Assembly (NCBI GenBank): GCA_035695065.1
Contig: DASSEW010000022.1
Location: 62,001-126,000, forward strand
DNA length: 64,000 nucleotides
DNA from: 66-474 sp035695065
GTDB taxonomy: Bacteria; Pseudomonadota; Gammaproteobacteria; Xanthomonadales; Rhodanobacteraceae
Reading direction: 5' to 3'
In this document: one piece after another, positions 26,434 to 35,141 of the stretch
Layout: each line of letters starts with the position of its first letter
How positions within the stretch are numbered: position 1 is the first letter of the stretch
Made by a program: the position numbers and the translations under genes
The notes under the pieces: model-generated
Seen by the model: only the letters and a program-made list of their open reading frames with translations
Database searches by the model: none
What the model was told of the DNA's origin: nothing

Positions 26434-29400
26434 TCGCCAAGCTCATCCGCTGGTCGATCGCCAACCGCGGCCTGGTGCTGTTGGCCGCGGTGGCGCTCGC
26501 GATCGCCGGGACGATCTCGCTGTCGCGCATCCCGCTCGATGCGATCCCCGACCTGTCGCCGACGGAGGTCATCATCAAGACTTCATGGCCCGGGCAGCCG
26601 CCGCAAATTGTCGAGGACCAGGTGACCTATCCGTTGACGACCACGATGTTGGCCGTGCCGGGCGCGACCGCGGTGCGCGGTGTCTCGAACTTCAGTGATT
26701 CCTTTGTGTACGTCGTGTTCGCTGATGGCACCGACCTGTACTGGGCACGCACGCGCGTGCTCGCCTACCTCAACGAAGCGCGCAGCAAGCTGCCGCCTGA
26801 TGTCAATCCGGTGCTTGGCCCGGATGCAACCGGTGCTGGCTGGATTTACGAATACGCGCTCACGGATTCCGGCGGCCAACACGATCTCGGCCAATTGACC
26901 GCGATCCAGAACTGGTTCCTGCGGTACCGCCTGAAGACCGTGCCGAATGTGGCGGAAGTGGCCACGGTCGGCGGCATGACCAATGCGTGGCAAATCGTGC
27001 TCGATCCCGAGGCGCTGGCCGCGCGCGGTATCACCGTCCAGCAGGTCGAGCACGCGGTCACGGCGGCCAACGGCGCCAGCGGCGGTTCGGTGATCGAACA
27101 GGGCGAGGCCGAACTCATGGTCACCAGCGTGGGTTACCTGCAGACGCGTGAGGAGTTCGCCCGGATTCCGGTCGCGACGAGCAAGGACGGCACGCCGGTA
27201 TTGCTGCAAGACGTGGCAAGGATCCGGCGCGGACCCACCGAGCGCCGCGGTATCGCCGAATTGGATGGCCAGGGCGAGGTGGTCGGCGGCATCGTGATCA
27301 TGCGCCACGGCAAGAATGCGCTGGATACGATCAAGGCAGTCAAGGCCCGCCTCGCCGAGTTGCAGAAGAGCCTGCCGCCGGGCGTCAAGATCGTTACCAC
27401 CTACGACCGCTCCAAGTTGATCCATCGGGCGGTGACGAACATCGGCGAAAAGCTGGTCGAGGAATTCATCATCGTGGCGTTGGTGTGCCTGCTGTTCCTT
27501 GTCCACCTGCGATCCTCGCTTGTCGCGATCATCACGCTGCCACTCGGCATCCTCGCGGCATTCCTGGTGATGGATGTCCAGGGCGTGTCGGCCAATCTGA
27601 TGTCGCTGGCCGGGATCGCCCTTGCCGTCGGCGAAATGGTGGACGCCGCGGTGGTGATGATCGAGAACACCCACAAGCATCTGGAAACCTGGCGTGACGC
27701 CCACCCGGACCAGCGCGAACCGGGCGCACGGGAACGCTGGAAGCTGGTGACCGAAGCCGTGACCGAGGTCGGGCCGGCGTGTTTTGTCAGCCTGTTGGTG
27801 ATCACCTTGTCCTTCGTGCCAGTGTTCGCCTTGGGCGGCGAGGAAGGCAAGCTGTTCGACCCCCTGGCCTTCACCAAGACCTACTCGGTCGCGGCTGCAG
27901 CCGCCTTGTCGGTCACCCTGGTTCCGGTGCTGATGGGTTATCTGGTGCGCGGGCGTATCCGGCACGAGCAAGCCAATCCGGTCAACCGGCTGGTGCGTTG
28001 GATCTACGAGCCCATGCTGGCCTGGGCCATGCGGATGCCATGGACGGTCGTCGCCGTCGCCGTGTTGGCACTGGCGACCGCGCTGCTGCCCTTGGCGCGA
28101 CTCGGCACCGAGTTCATGCCGCCGTTGGATGAAGGCACGCTGTTGTACATGCCGACGGCGCTGCCGGGCTTGTCTGCCGGCAAGGCGGCGCAATTGCTGC
28201 AGCAAACCGACCGGATGTTGAAGACGGTGCCGGAGGTCGCGCACGTGTTTGGCGTGGCCGGACGGGCCGACACCGCCACCGACAACGCGCCTCTGGAGAT
28301 GTTCGATTCCACGATCACCTTCAAGCCGGAGGATCAGTGGCGTCCTGGCATGACCATGGACAAGCTGAAACAGCAACTGGATCAGGCGGTGCACGTGCCG
28401 GGCCTTTCCAACCTGTTCGTGTACCCGATCCGCACCCGTACCGAAATGCTGATCACCGGCATCAAGTCGCCGATCGGCATCAAGGTACTGGGGCCTGACC
28501 TTGCTGAGCTGGAGCGCCTCGCGACCCACATCGCCAGCGTGGCGCAGGGCGTACCGGGCATCACCTCGGCCGTCGCCGAGCGCGCCAATGGCGGCCGCTA
28601 TGTGCAGATCAAGGTCCGTCCGGACGCCGCTGCCCGCTATGGGCTCTCCCAGCAGGACATCCAGTCGCTGATTGCCACGGCGGTCGGCGGTGAACCCGTT
28701 GGCCAGACCATCCAGGGCTTGCAGCGCTTCCCGATCGTGCTGCGTTACCCGCGCACGACACGCGACTCGGTCGCGGCGCTCCGCTCATTGCCGATCGTGG
28801 CGCCCGGGGGCGTGCAGGTGACGCTGGGCCAGGTAGCGGACATCCATGTGACCGACGGGCCACCGATGGTGCAGAGCGAGCAAGGCGTCCCGACGACCTT
28901 CGTTTTTGTCGATACGTCGAGCAACGATCTCGGCGGCACGGTCGCCAAACTCCAGCATGCGGTGGCGCAACAAGTGACGCTGCCGGCCGGCTACACGATC
29001 GACTGGGCCGGACAGTTCCAGGCCTTGCAGCACGCCAAGGCACGCATGAACCTGCTGGTGCCAGTGACGATCATCATCGTGTTCCTGCTGGTCTACCTGG
29101 TCTTCCGCGATACCGCGCAAGCCTTGATCATCCTTGCCACGGTGCCGCTCGGCCTCGTCGGCGGCCTGTGGCTGGTGTGGCTGCTGGGCTACGCCGTGTC
29201 GGTCGCAACCGTGGTCGGGTTCATCGGCCTCGCCGGCATCACCTGCGAGTTCGGTATCGTGCTGGTGCTGTACCTGCGACAAGCCTGGCAGCGCCGGATG
29301 GACGCGGGTGAACTGACCTACGCGGCGCTCGATGAGGCGGTCCATGAGGGCGCATTGATGCGCGTGCGTCCGATCGCCATGACCGTGGTGGTGATCCTGC

Positions 29401-29603
29401 TTGGACTGCTGCCGATCATGGTCTTCGGTGGTACCGGTTCGCTGCTGGCACGCAGTGTGACCGCGCCGATGGTCGGCGGCATGGTCACCTCACCCATTCT
29501 TTCGATGCTGTTCATTCCGGCGGCGTTCCGGTTGCTCGAACGCCGGCGGTTGCGCCAACGCAACGAGCAACCTTCATTGCAACCCGAGGAGAACACACCA
29601 TGA
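26430..29603 (+). CDS. cusA: CusA-like heavy-metal RND transporter (Cu/Ag)
   Basis: 1,057 residues, full length for the HME-RND family. Twelve membrane segments in two halves, each followed by a large periplasmic loop. The N-terminal part (SRIPLDAIPDLSPTEVIIKT) and the fourth-segment motif GIALAVGEMVDAAVVMIEN identify the CusA-type proton relay region. Exports Cu+/Ag+ from periplasm or cytosol through CusC. Sequence differs clearly from the second RND pump of the window (32,001), whose metal type is different. Overlaps cusF by four bases. Confidence 0.94.
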   Translation: MIAKLIRWSIANRGLVLLAAVALAIAGTISLSRIPLDAIPDLSPTEVIIKTSWPGQPPQIVEDQVTYPLTTTMLAVPGATAVRGVSNFSDSFVYVVFADGTDLYWARTRVLAYLNEARSKLPPDVNPVLGPDATGAGWIYEYALTDSGGQHDLGQLTAIQNWFLRYRLKTVPNVAEVATVGGMTNAWQIVLDPEALAARGITVQQVEHAVTAANGASGGSVIEQGEAELMVTSVGYLQTREEFARIPVATSKDGTPVLLQDVARIRRGPTERRGIAELDGQGEVVGGIVIMRHGKNALDTIKAVKARLAELQKSLPPGVKIVTTYDRSKLIHRAVTNIGEKLVEEFIIVALVCLLFLVHLRSSLVAIITLPLGILAAFLVMDVQGVSANLMSLAGIALAVGEMVDAAVVMIENTHKHLETWRDAHPDQREPGARERWKLVTEAVTEVGPACFVSLLVITLSFVPVFALGGEEGKLFDPLAFTKTYSVAAAAALSVTLVPVLMGYLVRGRIRHEQANPVNRLVRWIYEPMLAWAMRMPWTVVAVAVLALATALLPLARLGTEFMPPLDEGTLLYMPTALPGLSAGKAAQLLQQTDRMLKTVPEVAHVFGVAGRADTATDNAPLEMFDSTITFKPEDQWRPGMTMDKLKQQLDQAVHVPGLSNLFVYPIRTRTEMLITGIKSPIGIKVLGPDLAELERLATHIASVAQGVPGITSAVAERANGGRYVQIKVRPDAAARYGLSQQDIQSLIATAVGGEPVGQTIQGLQRFPIVLRYPRTTRDSVAALRSLPIVAPGGVQVTLGQVADIHVTDGPPMVQSEQGVPTTFVFVDTSSNDLGGTVAKLQHAVAQQVTLPAGYTIDWAGQFQALQHAKARMNLLVPVTIIIVFLLVYLVFRDTAQALIILATVPLGLVGGLWLVWLLGYAVSVATVVGFIGLAGITCEFGIVLVLYLRQAWQRRMDAGELTYAALDEAVHEGALMRVRPIAMTVVVILLGLLPIMVFGGTGSLLARSVTAPMVGGMVTSPILSMLFIPAAFRLLERRRLRQRNEQPSLQPEENTP

Positions 29604-30082
29604 AAACACGTTCGATTTTGCTGGGCGCCATCCTGATGGCCGCGATCACGCCCGCCTTCGCACAAGCGACTGCGGGCACCCAGGGCACGAAGATGGATCA
29701 CGACATGCAGGGCATGAAGATGGGCCAGAACGGCTCCGACATGAAGATGATGATGAATTGCATGCAAATGGGCAAAGGCATGAAGGACAAGAAAATGAAG
29801 AGCGGCCAAGGCATGCAGGGCATGCGGATGGGCAAGAACATGCCATGTGCAAATCAGACCGCACAGGGAACCGGCGTGATCGAAGCCATCGACACAACCA
29901 AGGGCACTATCACGATCAAGCATCAGGCGATCGCGTCGATTCATTGGCCGGCGATGACGATGACCTTCAAGGCCGATCCACCGGACCTGTTGAAAGACGT
30001 CAAGGTTGGCGAGAAGGTGAACTTCACCCTACATCCGAACGGCGCGAACAGTTCGGTCACGGCAATAGCACCTGTAAAGTAA
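29600..30082 (+). CDS. cusF: CusF-like periplasmic copper chaperone with Met-rich extension
   Basis: 160 residues. Signal peptide (to about AFA-QA), a 65-residue Met/Lys/Gly-rich segment (MQGMKMGQN, MKMMMNCMQMGKGM, MQGMRMGKNM), then the CusF beta-barrel domain (about 92-160). The Cu+ site is intact: the pattern H...W..AMTM, seen as KHQAIASIHWPAMTMTF, gives the His, Trp and two Met ligands. Hands Cu+ to CusB. The Met-rich extension is much longer than in E. coli CusF. Confidence 0.92.
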   Translation: MKTRSILLGAILMAAITPAFAQATAGTQGTKMDHDMQGMKMGQNGSDMKMMMNCMQMGKGMKDKKMKSGQGMQGMRMGKNMPCANQTAQGTGVIEAIDTTKGTITIKHQAIASIHWPAMTMTFKADPPDLLKDVKVGEKVNFTLHPNGANSSVTAIAPVK

Positions 30083-30170
30083 GCCGCCTATCACCGCGTC
30101 CAAACAAGAAGCAAGGAATGGACGAAATATCTGGTTTGGCACCCAGCACTTCACATCCGGGAGGTCGAAA

Positions 30171-31007
30171 GTGACGCTTCCGGACGTGGTGTTGCTTGCG
30201 ATCATCCAAGGCTTTGCCGAGTTGTTGCCGGTCTCCAGTTCCGCCCACGTGATCATGGCGGAAAAGCTGCTGGGCCTTGATCCTACCGCGCCCGCGATGA
30301 CCTTCCTGCTGGTGATGTTGCATACCGGCACCATGTTCGCGGTCATCGGCTATTTCTGGAAGGTATGGCGCGAGCGCTACTTTTCTTCCGCCGCCGTATT
30401 CGGCCAGCAAGCCAAGCTGATTGTCATTGCGACCGTTGCGACCGGCGTAGTGGGTCTGGTATTGCTGCTGGTGATCGAGCGGATCGTGCTGCGCGGCCAC
30501 GCCCATGCGCAAGTCGAGCAACTTTTCGGGAATCCGTACCTGATCGCGAGCGGGTTGGTTGCTGCCGGCACACTCATCCTCCTCTCCAGCCGGAAAGCGA
30601 CAACCGATCGGCCCCTCAACAGTCGCTCTTCGGCTTGGATTGGGACGATTCAAGGTTTGTGTCTGCCGTTTCGCGGCTTCTCCCGTTCGGGCGCGACGAT
30701 TTCGACCGCATTGTTTCTCGGTGTCGAGCGTATGCGCGCAGAAGAGTTCAGCTTTGCCTTGGCGGTGGTACTGACCCCGCCGGTGATCCTGCGCGAAGGC
30801 TGGCGGCTGGTGCAAGCACATGCTGCGACAGGTGCAGTGGTTGGCAGAGCATTCGGCATGGGATTGCTGGGAATGCTTTTCAGCTTCGTCGCAGGCTGGC
30901 TGGCGCTGCGCTGGCTCTCGCGCTGGTTGGAGCATGGCCGCTGGCGCTACTTCGGGTACTACTGTTTCGTGGCGGCCGTATTCGTATTGGCAATCAGCTT
31001 TGGGTGA
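30171..31007 (+). CDS. uppP: Undecaprenyl-diphosphate phosphatase (UppP/BacA)
   Basis: 278 residues from GTG 30171, with GGGAGG upstream. Polytopic membrane enzyme that dephosphorylates undecaprenyl pyrophosphate for cell-wall synthesis; extra copies give bacitracin resistance. Catalytic motifs are intact: (Q/E)xxxE as QGFAE, SSSAH, and GFSRSGATIS. An island copy behind cusF is unusual for a housekeeping enzyme and may protect lipid carrier recycling under metal stress; that is inference. Ends 10 bases before the convergent CDF transporter gene. Confidence 0.9.
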   Translation: MTLPDVVLLAIIQGFAELLPVSSSAHVIMAEKLLGLDPTAPAMTFLLVMLHTGTMFAVIGYFWKVWRERYFSSAAVFGQQAKLIVIATVATGVVGLVLLLVIERIVLRGHAHAQVEQLFGNPYLIASGLVAAGTLILLSSRKATTDRPLNSRSSAWIGTIQGLCLPFRGFSRSGATISTALFLGVERMRAEEFSFALAVVLTPPVILREGWRLVQAHAATGAVVGRAFGMGLLGMLFSFVAGWLALRWLSRWLEHGRWRYFGYYCFVAAVFVLAISFG

Positions 31008-31017
31008 CGGTTTCGGC

Positions 31018-31635
31018 TTACGACTTGGCTGCTGCCACAGATCCGGCCTCACGCGCTTCGTGAAGGATTTCGATCGCTTCCTTGATCACGTAGAGGCCGA
31101 TCGCGATGCCGATGATCCGGTCGGGAACTGGCGAGTGGAGCAGCAGCACCAGCGCGCCGGAGAGGATCACGCCGAGGTTGGCGACCACGTCCGCGCGGGT
31201 GCACAGCCACATCGCGCGCATGTGCACTTCTCCTTTCTGGAACGGCTTCAGCACGAACAACAGCACCGAGCCGTTGACCAGCAAGGCCACGAACGCAACC
31301 ACCATCATCACCGGGCCGAGTGGGTGGCTACCTTCGATCCAGCGGCGCACGGCATCCAAGATCACGCCAGCGCCAAGAAGAAAGATGATGGTGCCGGTCA
31401 TCATCGCGGCGCCGGACTTGAAGCGTGCGCCGCGGTTGATCGCCATCAAGCCGATCGCATAGGCCGCGGCATCGGACAGCATGTCCAGCGCGTCGGCCAT
31501 GAGGCCCGACGAATGCGCCAACCAGCCGGCGATGATGCCGACCACGAACATCGTTGCGTTCAAGCCGAGCGCGATCATCAATGCGCGACGCTGGACGCGG
31601 TCCTGTGCTTCGTGCTGGCATCCGCAACCGCTCAT
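31018..31635 (-). CDS. Small cation diffusion facilitator (CDF) transporter
   Basis: 205 residues with six membrane segments. Metal-site acidic residues lie in segments 2 (MADALDMLSDAAAY) and 5 (CTRADVVANLGVI), fitting a CDF-type divalent-cation/proton antiporter without the usual long cytoplasmic C-terminal domain. The N-terminus MSGCGCQHE adds two Cys and a His. It is the last gene of the czc strand, 48 bases after the PII-like gene, and its start codon is buried in a perfect 14-bp inverted repeat. Confidence 0.87.
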   Translation of the reverse strand: MSGCGCQHEAQDRVQRRALMIALGLNATMFVVGIIAGWLAHSSGLMADALDMLSDAAAYAIGLMAINRGARFKSGAAMMTGTIIFLLGAGVILDAVRRWIEGSHPLGPVMMVVAFVALLVNGSVLLFVLKPFQKGEVHMRAMWLCTRADVVANLGVILSGALVLLLHSPVPDRIIGIAIGLYVIKEAIEILHEAREAGSVAAAKS

Positions 31636-31661
31636 CTGTCCTATTCTGACAGATGAGCGGT
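31627..31661. promoter_or_regulatory. Perfect 14-bp inverted repeat over the CDF gene start
   Basis: ACCGCTCATCTGTC and its exact complement (31627-31640 and 31648-31661) flank a 7-base loop. On the minus strand the ATG of the CDF gene (31635) is in the second arm and the AGGA ribosome-binding sequence is at the loop edge. It could be an operator or an mRNA hairpin hiding the start. Confidence 0.65.
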
Positions 31662-31683
31662 CTTCCCTTGAATCGCGCTGATC

Positions 31684-32004
31684 CTATCCGGTGCCATCGA
31701 TCGGCCAGGCGCGATCGACCGTGCTTTGGTACACCCAGCCGGCGACGGTCTGACCGGTGCGCCCGTGCAGGCGGATCAATTGCACCGCGCGATCGGCCTG
31801 ATCGTCCTCGCAGAACACTTCGAGTTTGATCTGTTTGGTCACCCGTTCGCCCAGTTCCATGGAGTACGTCTGTTCCTGCGCACTCAGCGCTTGCAGCAGG
31901 CCCTTGACGTCGCTCACCGACAGATAACGAAATCCCGCGTCCTCCAGCGCATGGATGATGTCGACGATGCGGCCGCGATGAATAAACGCTTTGACTTCTT
32001 TCAC
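31684..32004 (-). CDS. PII-like regulatory protein linked to metal RND pumps
   Basis: 106 residues from GTG 32004, which overlaps the czcA stop (GTGA). The start MKEVKAFIHRGRIVDIIHAL (first codon GTG) and the end LIRLHGRTGQTVAGWVYQSTVD fit the ferredoxin-like PII/GlnB fold. The uridylylated Tyr of the GlnB T-loop is not obvious. This agrees with the PII-NG group known from operons for heavy-metal RND pumps. It might sense nucleotide or metal and modulate the pump; the role is not known. Confidence 0.8.
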   Translation of the reverse strand: MKEVKAFIHRGRIVDIIHALEDAGFRYLSVSDVKGLLQALSAQEQTYSMELGERVTKQIKLEVFCEDDQADRAVQLIRLHGRTGQTVAGWVYQSTVDRAWPIDGTG

Positions 32005-35000
32005 GGGGTGTCCTCCTCGGATTTCGCCAAGCGCCGAGCGGCGCGTTCCTCGATCCAGTCGTACAGCACCGGCAACAGCACCAGCGTCAGCAAGGTCGAC
32101 GTGATCAAGCCGCCGACCACGACGGTCGCGAGCGGGCGCTGGGTTTCCGCGCCCACGCCGCTGGATAGCAGCATTGGCACCAAGCCCAGGATCGCCACGC
32201 TCGCGGTCATCAGTACCGGACGCATGCGTAGCGCGGTGCCCGAGATCACGGCGTCGCGTACGGCAAGTCCTTTCTCGCGCTGTTGGTTCAGGAAACTCAC
32301 CAACACGATGCCATTCAACATCGCGACGCCGAACACCGCGATGAAACCGATCGCCGATGGCACGGACAGGTACTGGCCGGTGATCGCCAACCCGACGATG
32401 CCGCCGATGATGGCGAAGGGCACATTGGCCAGGATGAGAGCTGCGTATTTCACTGAATTGAACGCGGTGTAGAGCAGCACGAAGATGAAGAAGATGGTCA
32501 CCGGCACGATCAGCGACAACCGGGTGAGTGCGCGCTGCTGGTTCTCGAAAGCGCCGCCCCATTCGGTGTAATAGCCGGTCGGAAGCTTCACAGCTTGCGC
32601 GATCTTCGCGTTGGCCTCCTGGACGAAGCCGTTGATGTCGCGGCCGCGCACGTCCATTTGGATCACCGCGTAGCGCTGCAGCTGTTCGCGACGGATGAAT
32701 GAGTAGCCCTCCGCATCGCTGACCGTGGCGACTTGCGACAGTTGCACCAGCGAGCCATTGGGCGCGCGCAGCGGAATGCGCTCGATCGCCTGCAAGGACG
32801 CCTTGTCGGCCTTGTCCAGTTGCACTGTGATGTCGAAGCGCTTCACGCCATCGAGCAGGACGGAAACGGGCTCGCCGCCGATGCCATTCTTGACCACGGT
32901 GAGTACGTCGTCGGCGTTGAGTCCGTAGCGGGCGAGTGCGCCGCGATCCACCTGGACGCGAATCTGCGGTTTGCCGAGATTGGCTTCGAGCGCAAGATCC
33001 GCCACGCCGGGTACGCCGCCCAGCGCGTCCTTGATCTTCAAGCTCAGGCGGTCCAGCTCGCTCAAGTCATCACCATAGAGTTTCAGTGCCAGTGTGGCGC
33101 GCACGCCGGAAATCAATTCCTCGATGCGCATCTGGATCGGCTGGGTGTAACTCACCACTGCCGTGGGCAGCGCTGCGGACAGTTCCTTTTGCATCGCCTC
33201 CTCGATGCTTTCCAGCGTCTGCCCGTCACGCCACTGGTCCTTGGATTTCAGCGGGGTGTACACCTCCATGTAGTTGACGTCAGCGGTCTCGCCTTTTTCG
33301 GCGCGACCGATCATGGCCAGCGTGGTTTCCACTTCCGGGAACTTCTGCTTGACCAGCGCGGCGACTTCCTTGGAAATACCGATGGATTCCTCCAGCGATG
33401 CGGAAGGAATCGAGGTGATCCGCCACATGATCGCGCCTTCCTTCAGGTTGGGCATGAACTCCTTGCCGAGGAATGGAAACAGCGCGAGGCTGCCGAGCAA
33501 GGCTCCGGCTGCGATGCCGAGCACGGTCTTTCTGCGCGCCAGCGACCAGGCCAGCACGGTGGCGTAATGGCGTTTCAGGAACCCCACCAGCCGCGTGTCC
33601 TTCTCCTCCTTCGGTTTTAACACCAGCGCGGCCAGCACCGGGATCAGGGTCAGCGCTAGGATCAACGACCCCGCCATCGCGAAGCTGATGTTGAACGCCA
33701 TCGGCTTGAACATCTTGCCTTCCAGCCCTTGCAGACTGAACAACGGCAGGAACACCACGATGATGATCAGGATCGCAAACGCAATCGGGTTGGCGACTTC
33801 GCGCGCCGCGGCCAGCACCGCGGCGGTGCGGTCTACTGGCAGACCGTGCGCCTTGCGTTCGGCCATGATGCGAAACGCGTTCTCGACCATCACCACTGCG
33901 CCGTCCACCATCATGCCGATGCCGATCGCGAGACCCGCCAGCGACATCAAATTGGCCGACAGCCCCACCTGGTTCATGCAGATGAAGGCAATCAGCATCG
34001 CGAGTGGAAGCGCGATCACCACCACCAGCGCACTGCGCAGTTCGCCCAAAAACAGGAACAGCATCAACGCAACCAGGGTCGAACCTTCGATCAGCGCGCG
34101 CACAGCGGTGCCGACCGCCGCGTTGACCAAATCAGTGCGTTCGTAAACAGGCTTGACCACGGTGCCGGCGGGGAGCGCCATGCGTACGGTATCGAGCTTG
34201 GCCTTGACGGCATCCACGACGTTCTTGGCGTTCTCGCCGATGCGGGCCAGCGCCATGCCGAGTACCACCTCTTTGCCATCGCGGGTGACGGCGCCCGTGC
34301 GCGGTGCGCCGGCTTCGGTGATTTCGGCCACGTCGCGCATGTATACCGGGGTGCCGTCCTCGCTCTTCAGCACGATGTTGCCGATGTCCTGCGCGTTTTG
34401 CACCAAGCCCAGCCCACGTACCAGGTATTGTTCGCGTCCGACGTTGATGAAGTTGCCGCCGACCTGTGCGTTGTTCGCCTGCAGCGCCTCGATCACATCC
34501 TTGAAGCCGAGCTTGTGCGCGATCAGTTTCAGGGGATCGATGCGCACCTGGTACTGCTTTTCCTGTCCGCCCCAGGAAGTCACATCGTCGACGCCGGGCG
34601 CAGTGCGCAGGATCAGGCGAATGGTCCAGTCCTGCAGCGTGCGCAGGTCCATGTCGCTGGGCGTCTTGGCTTGGGCTGCATCCTTGAGCTTGGTATCGGC
34701 ACGCTCGACCGTGTACCAGAACACCTGTCCGAGACCAGAGGTATTCGGTCCCATTTCCGGCTTGCCGTAGCCGGCCGGCAGGCGATCTCCCACCTGTTGC
34801 AGGCGTTCATTGACCAGTTGCCGCGCGAAGTAGATGTCCATGCTGTCGTCGAAATAGACCGACACGTAGGACAGCCCGAACAGGCTGACCGAACGGATTT
34901 CCTGCACCTTGGGCAAGCCGGCGAGCGCCGATTCCACCGGCGTGGTCAGCAATTGCTCGACGTCTTCGGCAGCCAGACCCGACGCTTCCGTGTACACGTT

Positions 35001-35141
35001 GACCTGCACCGGCGTGACATCGGGGAAGGCGTCGATGGGAAGCTGCCGCACGGCCTGGAAGCCCAGAAAGCCGATCACGACAAAGGCGATCAGCACCAGC
35101 ACCTTGTACCGCAGGGAGAATGCAACCAGACGTTCCAACAT
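32001..35141 (-). CDS. czcA: CzcA-like heavy-metal RND transporter
   Basis: 1,046 residues from ATG 35141 (a GTG one codon upstream is possible). HME-RND transporter with the N-terminal LPIDAFPDVTPVQVNVYT motif and the segment-4 motif GIGIGMMVDGAVVMVEN, where Asp and Glu form the proton relay. The sequence groups by eye with CzcA/NccA-type pumps (Zn, Cd, Co, Ni) rather than CusA. One-base overlap (TGATG) with czcB and four-base overlap with the PII-like gene show a single operon. Confidence 0.92.
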   Translation of the reverse strand: MLERLVAFSLRYKVLVLIAFVVIGFLGFQAVRQLPIDAFPDVTPVQVNVYTEASGLAAEDVEQLLTTPVESALAGLPKVQEIRSVSLFGLSYVSVYFDDSMDIYFARQLVNERLQQVGDRLPAGYGKPEMGPNTSGLGQVFWYTVERADTKLKDAAQAKTPSDMDLRTLQDWTIRLILRTAPGVDDVTSWGGQEKQYQVRIDPLKLIAHKLGFKDVIEALQANNAQVGGNFINVGREQYLVRGLGLVQNAQDIGNIVLKSEDGTPVYMRDVAEITEAGAPRTGAVTRDGKEVVLGMALARIGENAKNVVDAVKAKLDTVRMALPAGTVVKPVYERTDLVNAAVGTAVRALIEGSTLVALMLFLFLGELRSALVVVIALPLAMLIAFICMNQVGLSANLMSLAGLAIGIGMMVDGAVVMVENAFRIMAERKAHGLPVDRTAAVLAAAREVANPIAFAILIIIVVFLPLFSLQGLEGKMFKPMAFNISFAMAGSLILALTLIPVLAALVLKPKEEKDTRLVGFLKRHYATVLAWSLARRKTVLGIAAGALLGSLALFPFLGKEFMPNLKEGAIMWRITSIPSASLEESIGISKEVAALVKQKFPEVETTLAMIGRAEKGETADVNYMEVYTPLKSKDQWRDGQTLESIEEAMQKELSAALPTAVVSYTQPIQMRIEELISGVRATLALKLYGDDLSELDRLSLKIKDALGGVPGVADLALEANLGKPQIRVQVDRGALARYGLNADDVLTVVKNGIGGEPVSVLLDGVKRFDITVQLDKADKASLQAIERIPLRAPNGSLVQLSQVATVSDAEGYSFIRREQLQRYAVIQMDVRGRDINGFVQEANAKIAQAVKLPTGYYTEWGGAFENQQRALTRLSLIVPVTIFFIFVLLYTAFNSVKYAALILANVPFAIIGGIVGLAITGQYLSVPSAIGFIAVFGVAMLNGIVLVSFLNQQREKGLAVRDAVISGTALRMRPVLMTASVAILGLVPMLLSSGVGAETQRPLATVVVGGLITSTLLTLVLLPVLYDWIEERAARRLAKSEEDTP

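Noticed and set aside
26583..28529. Long minus-strand frame opposite cusA
   Set aside because: His/Gln/Arg-rich antisense product of a certain RND gene.
31684..32562. Long N-terminal extension of the PII-like protein
   Set aside because: The extended frame runs antisense-like through czcA; GTG 32004 gives the exact PII N-terminus and overlaps the czcA stop.
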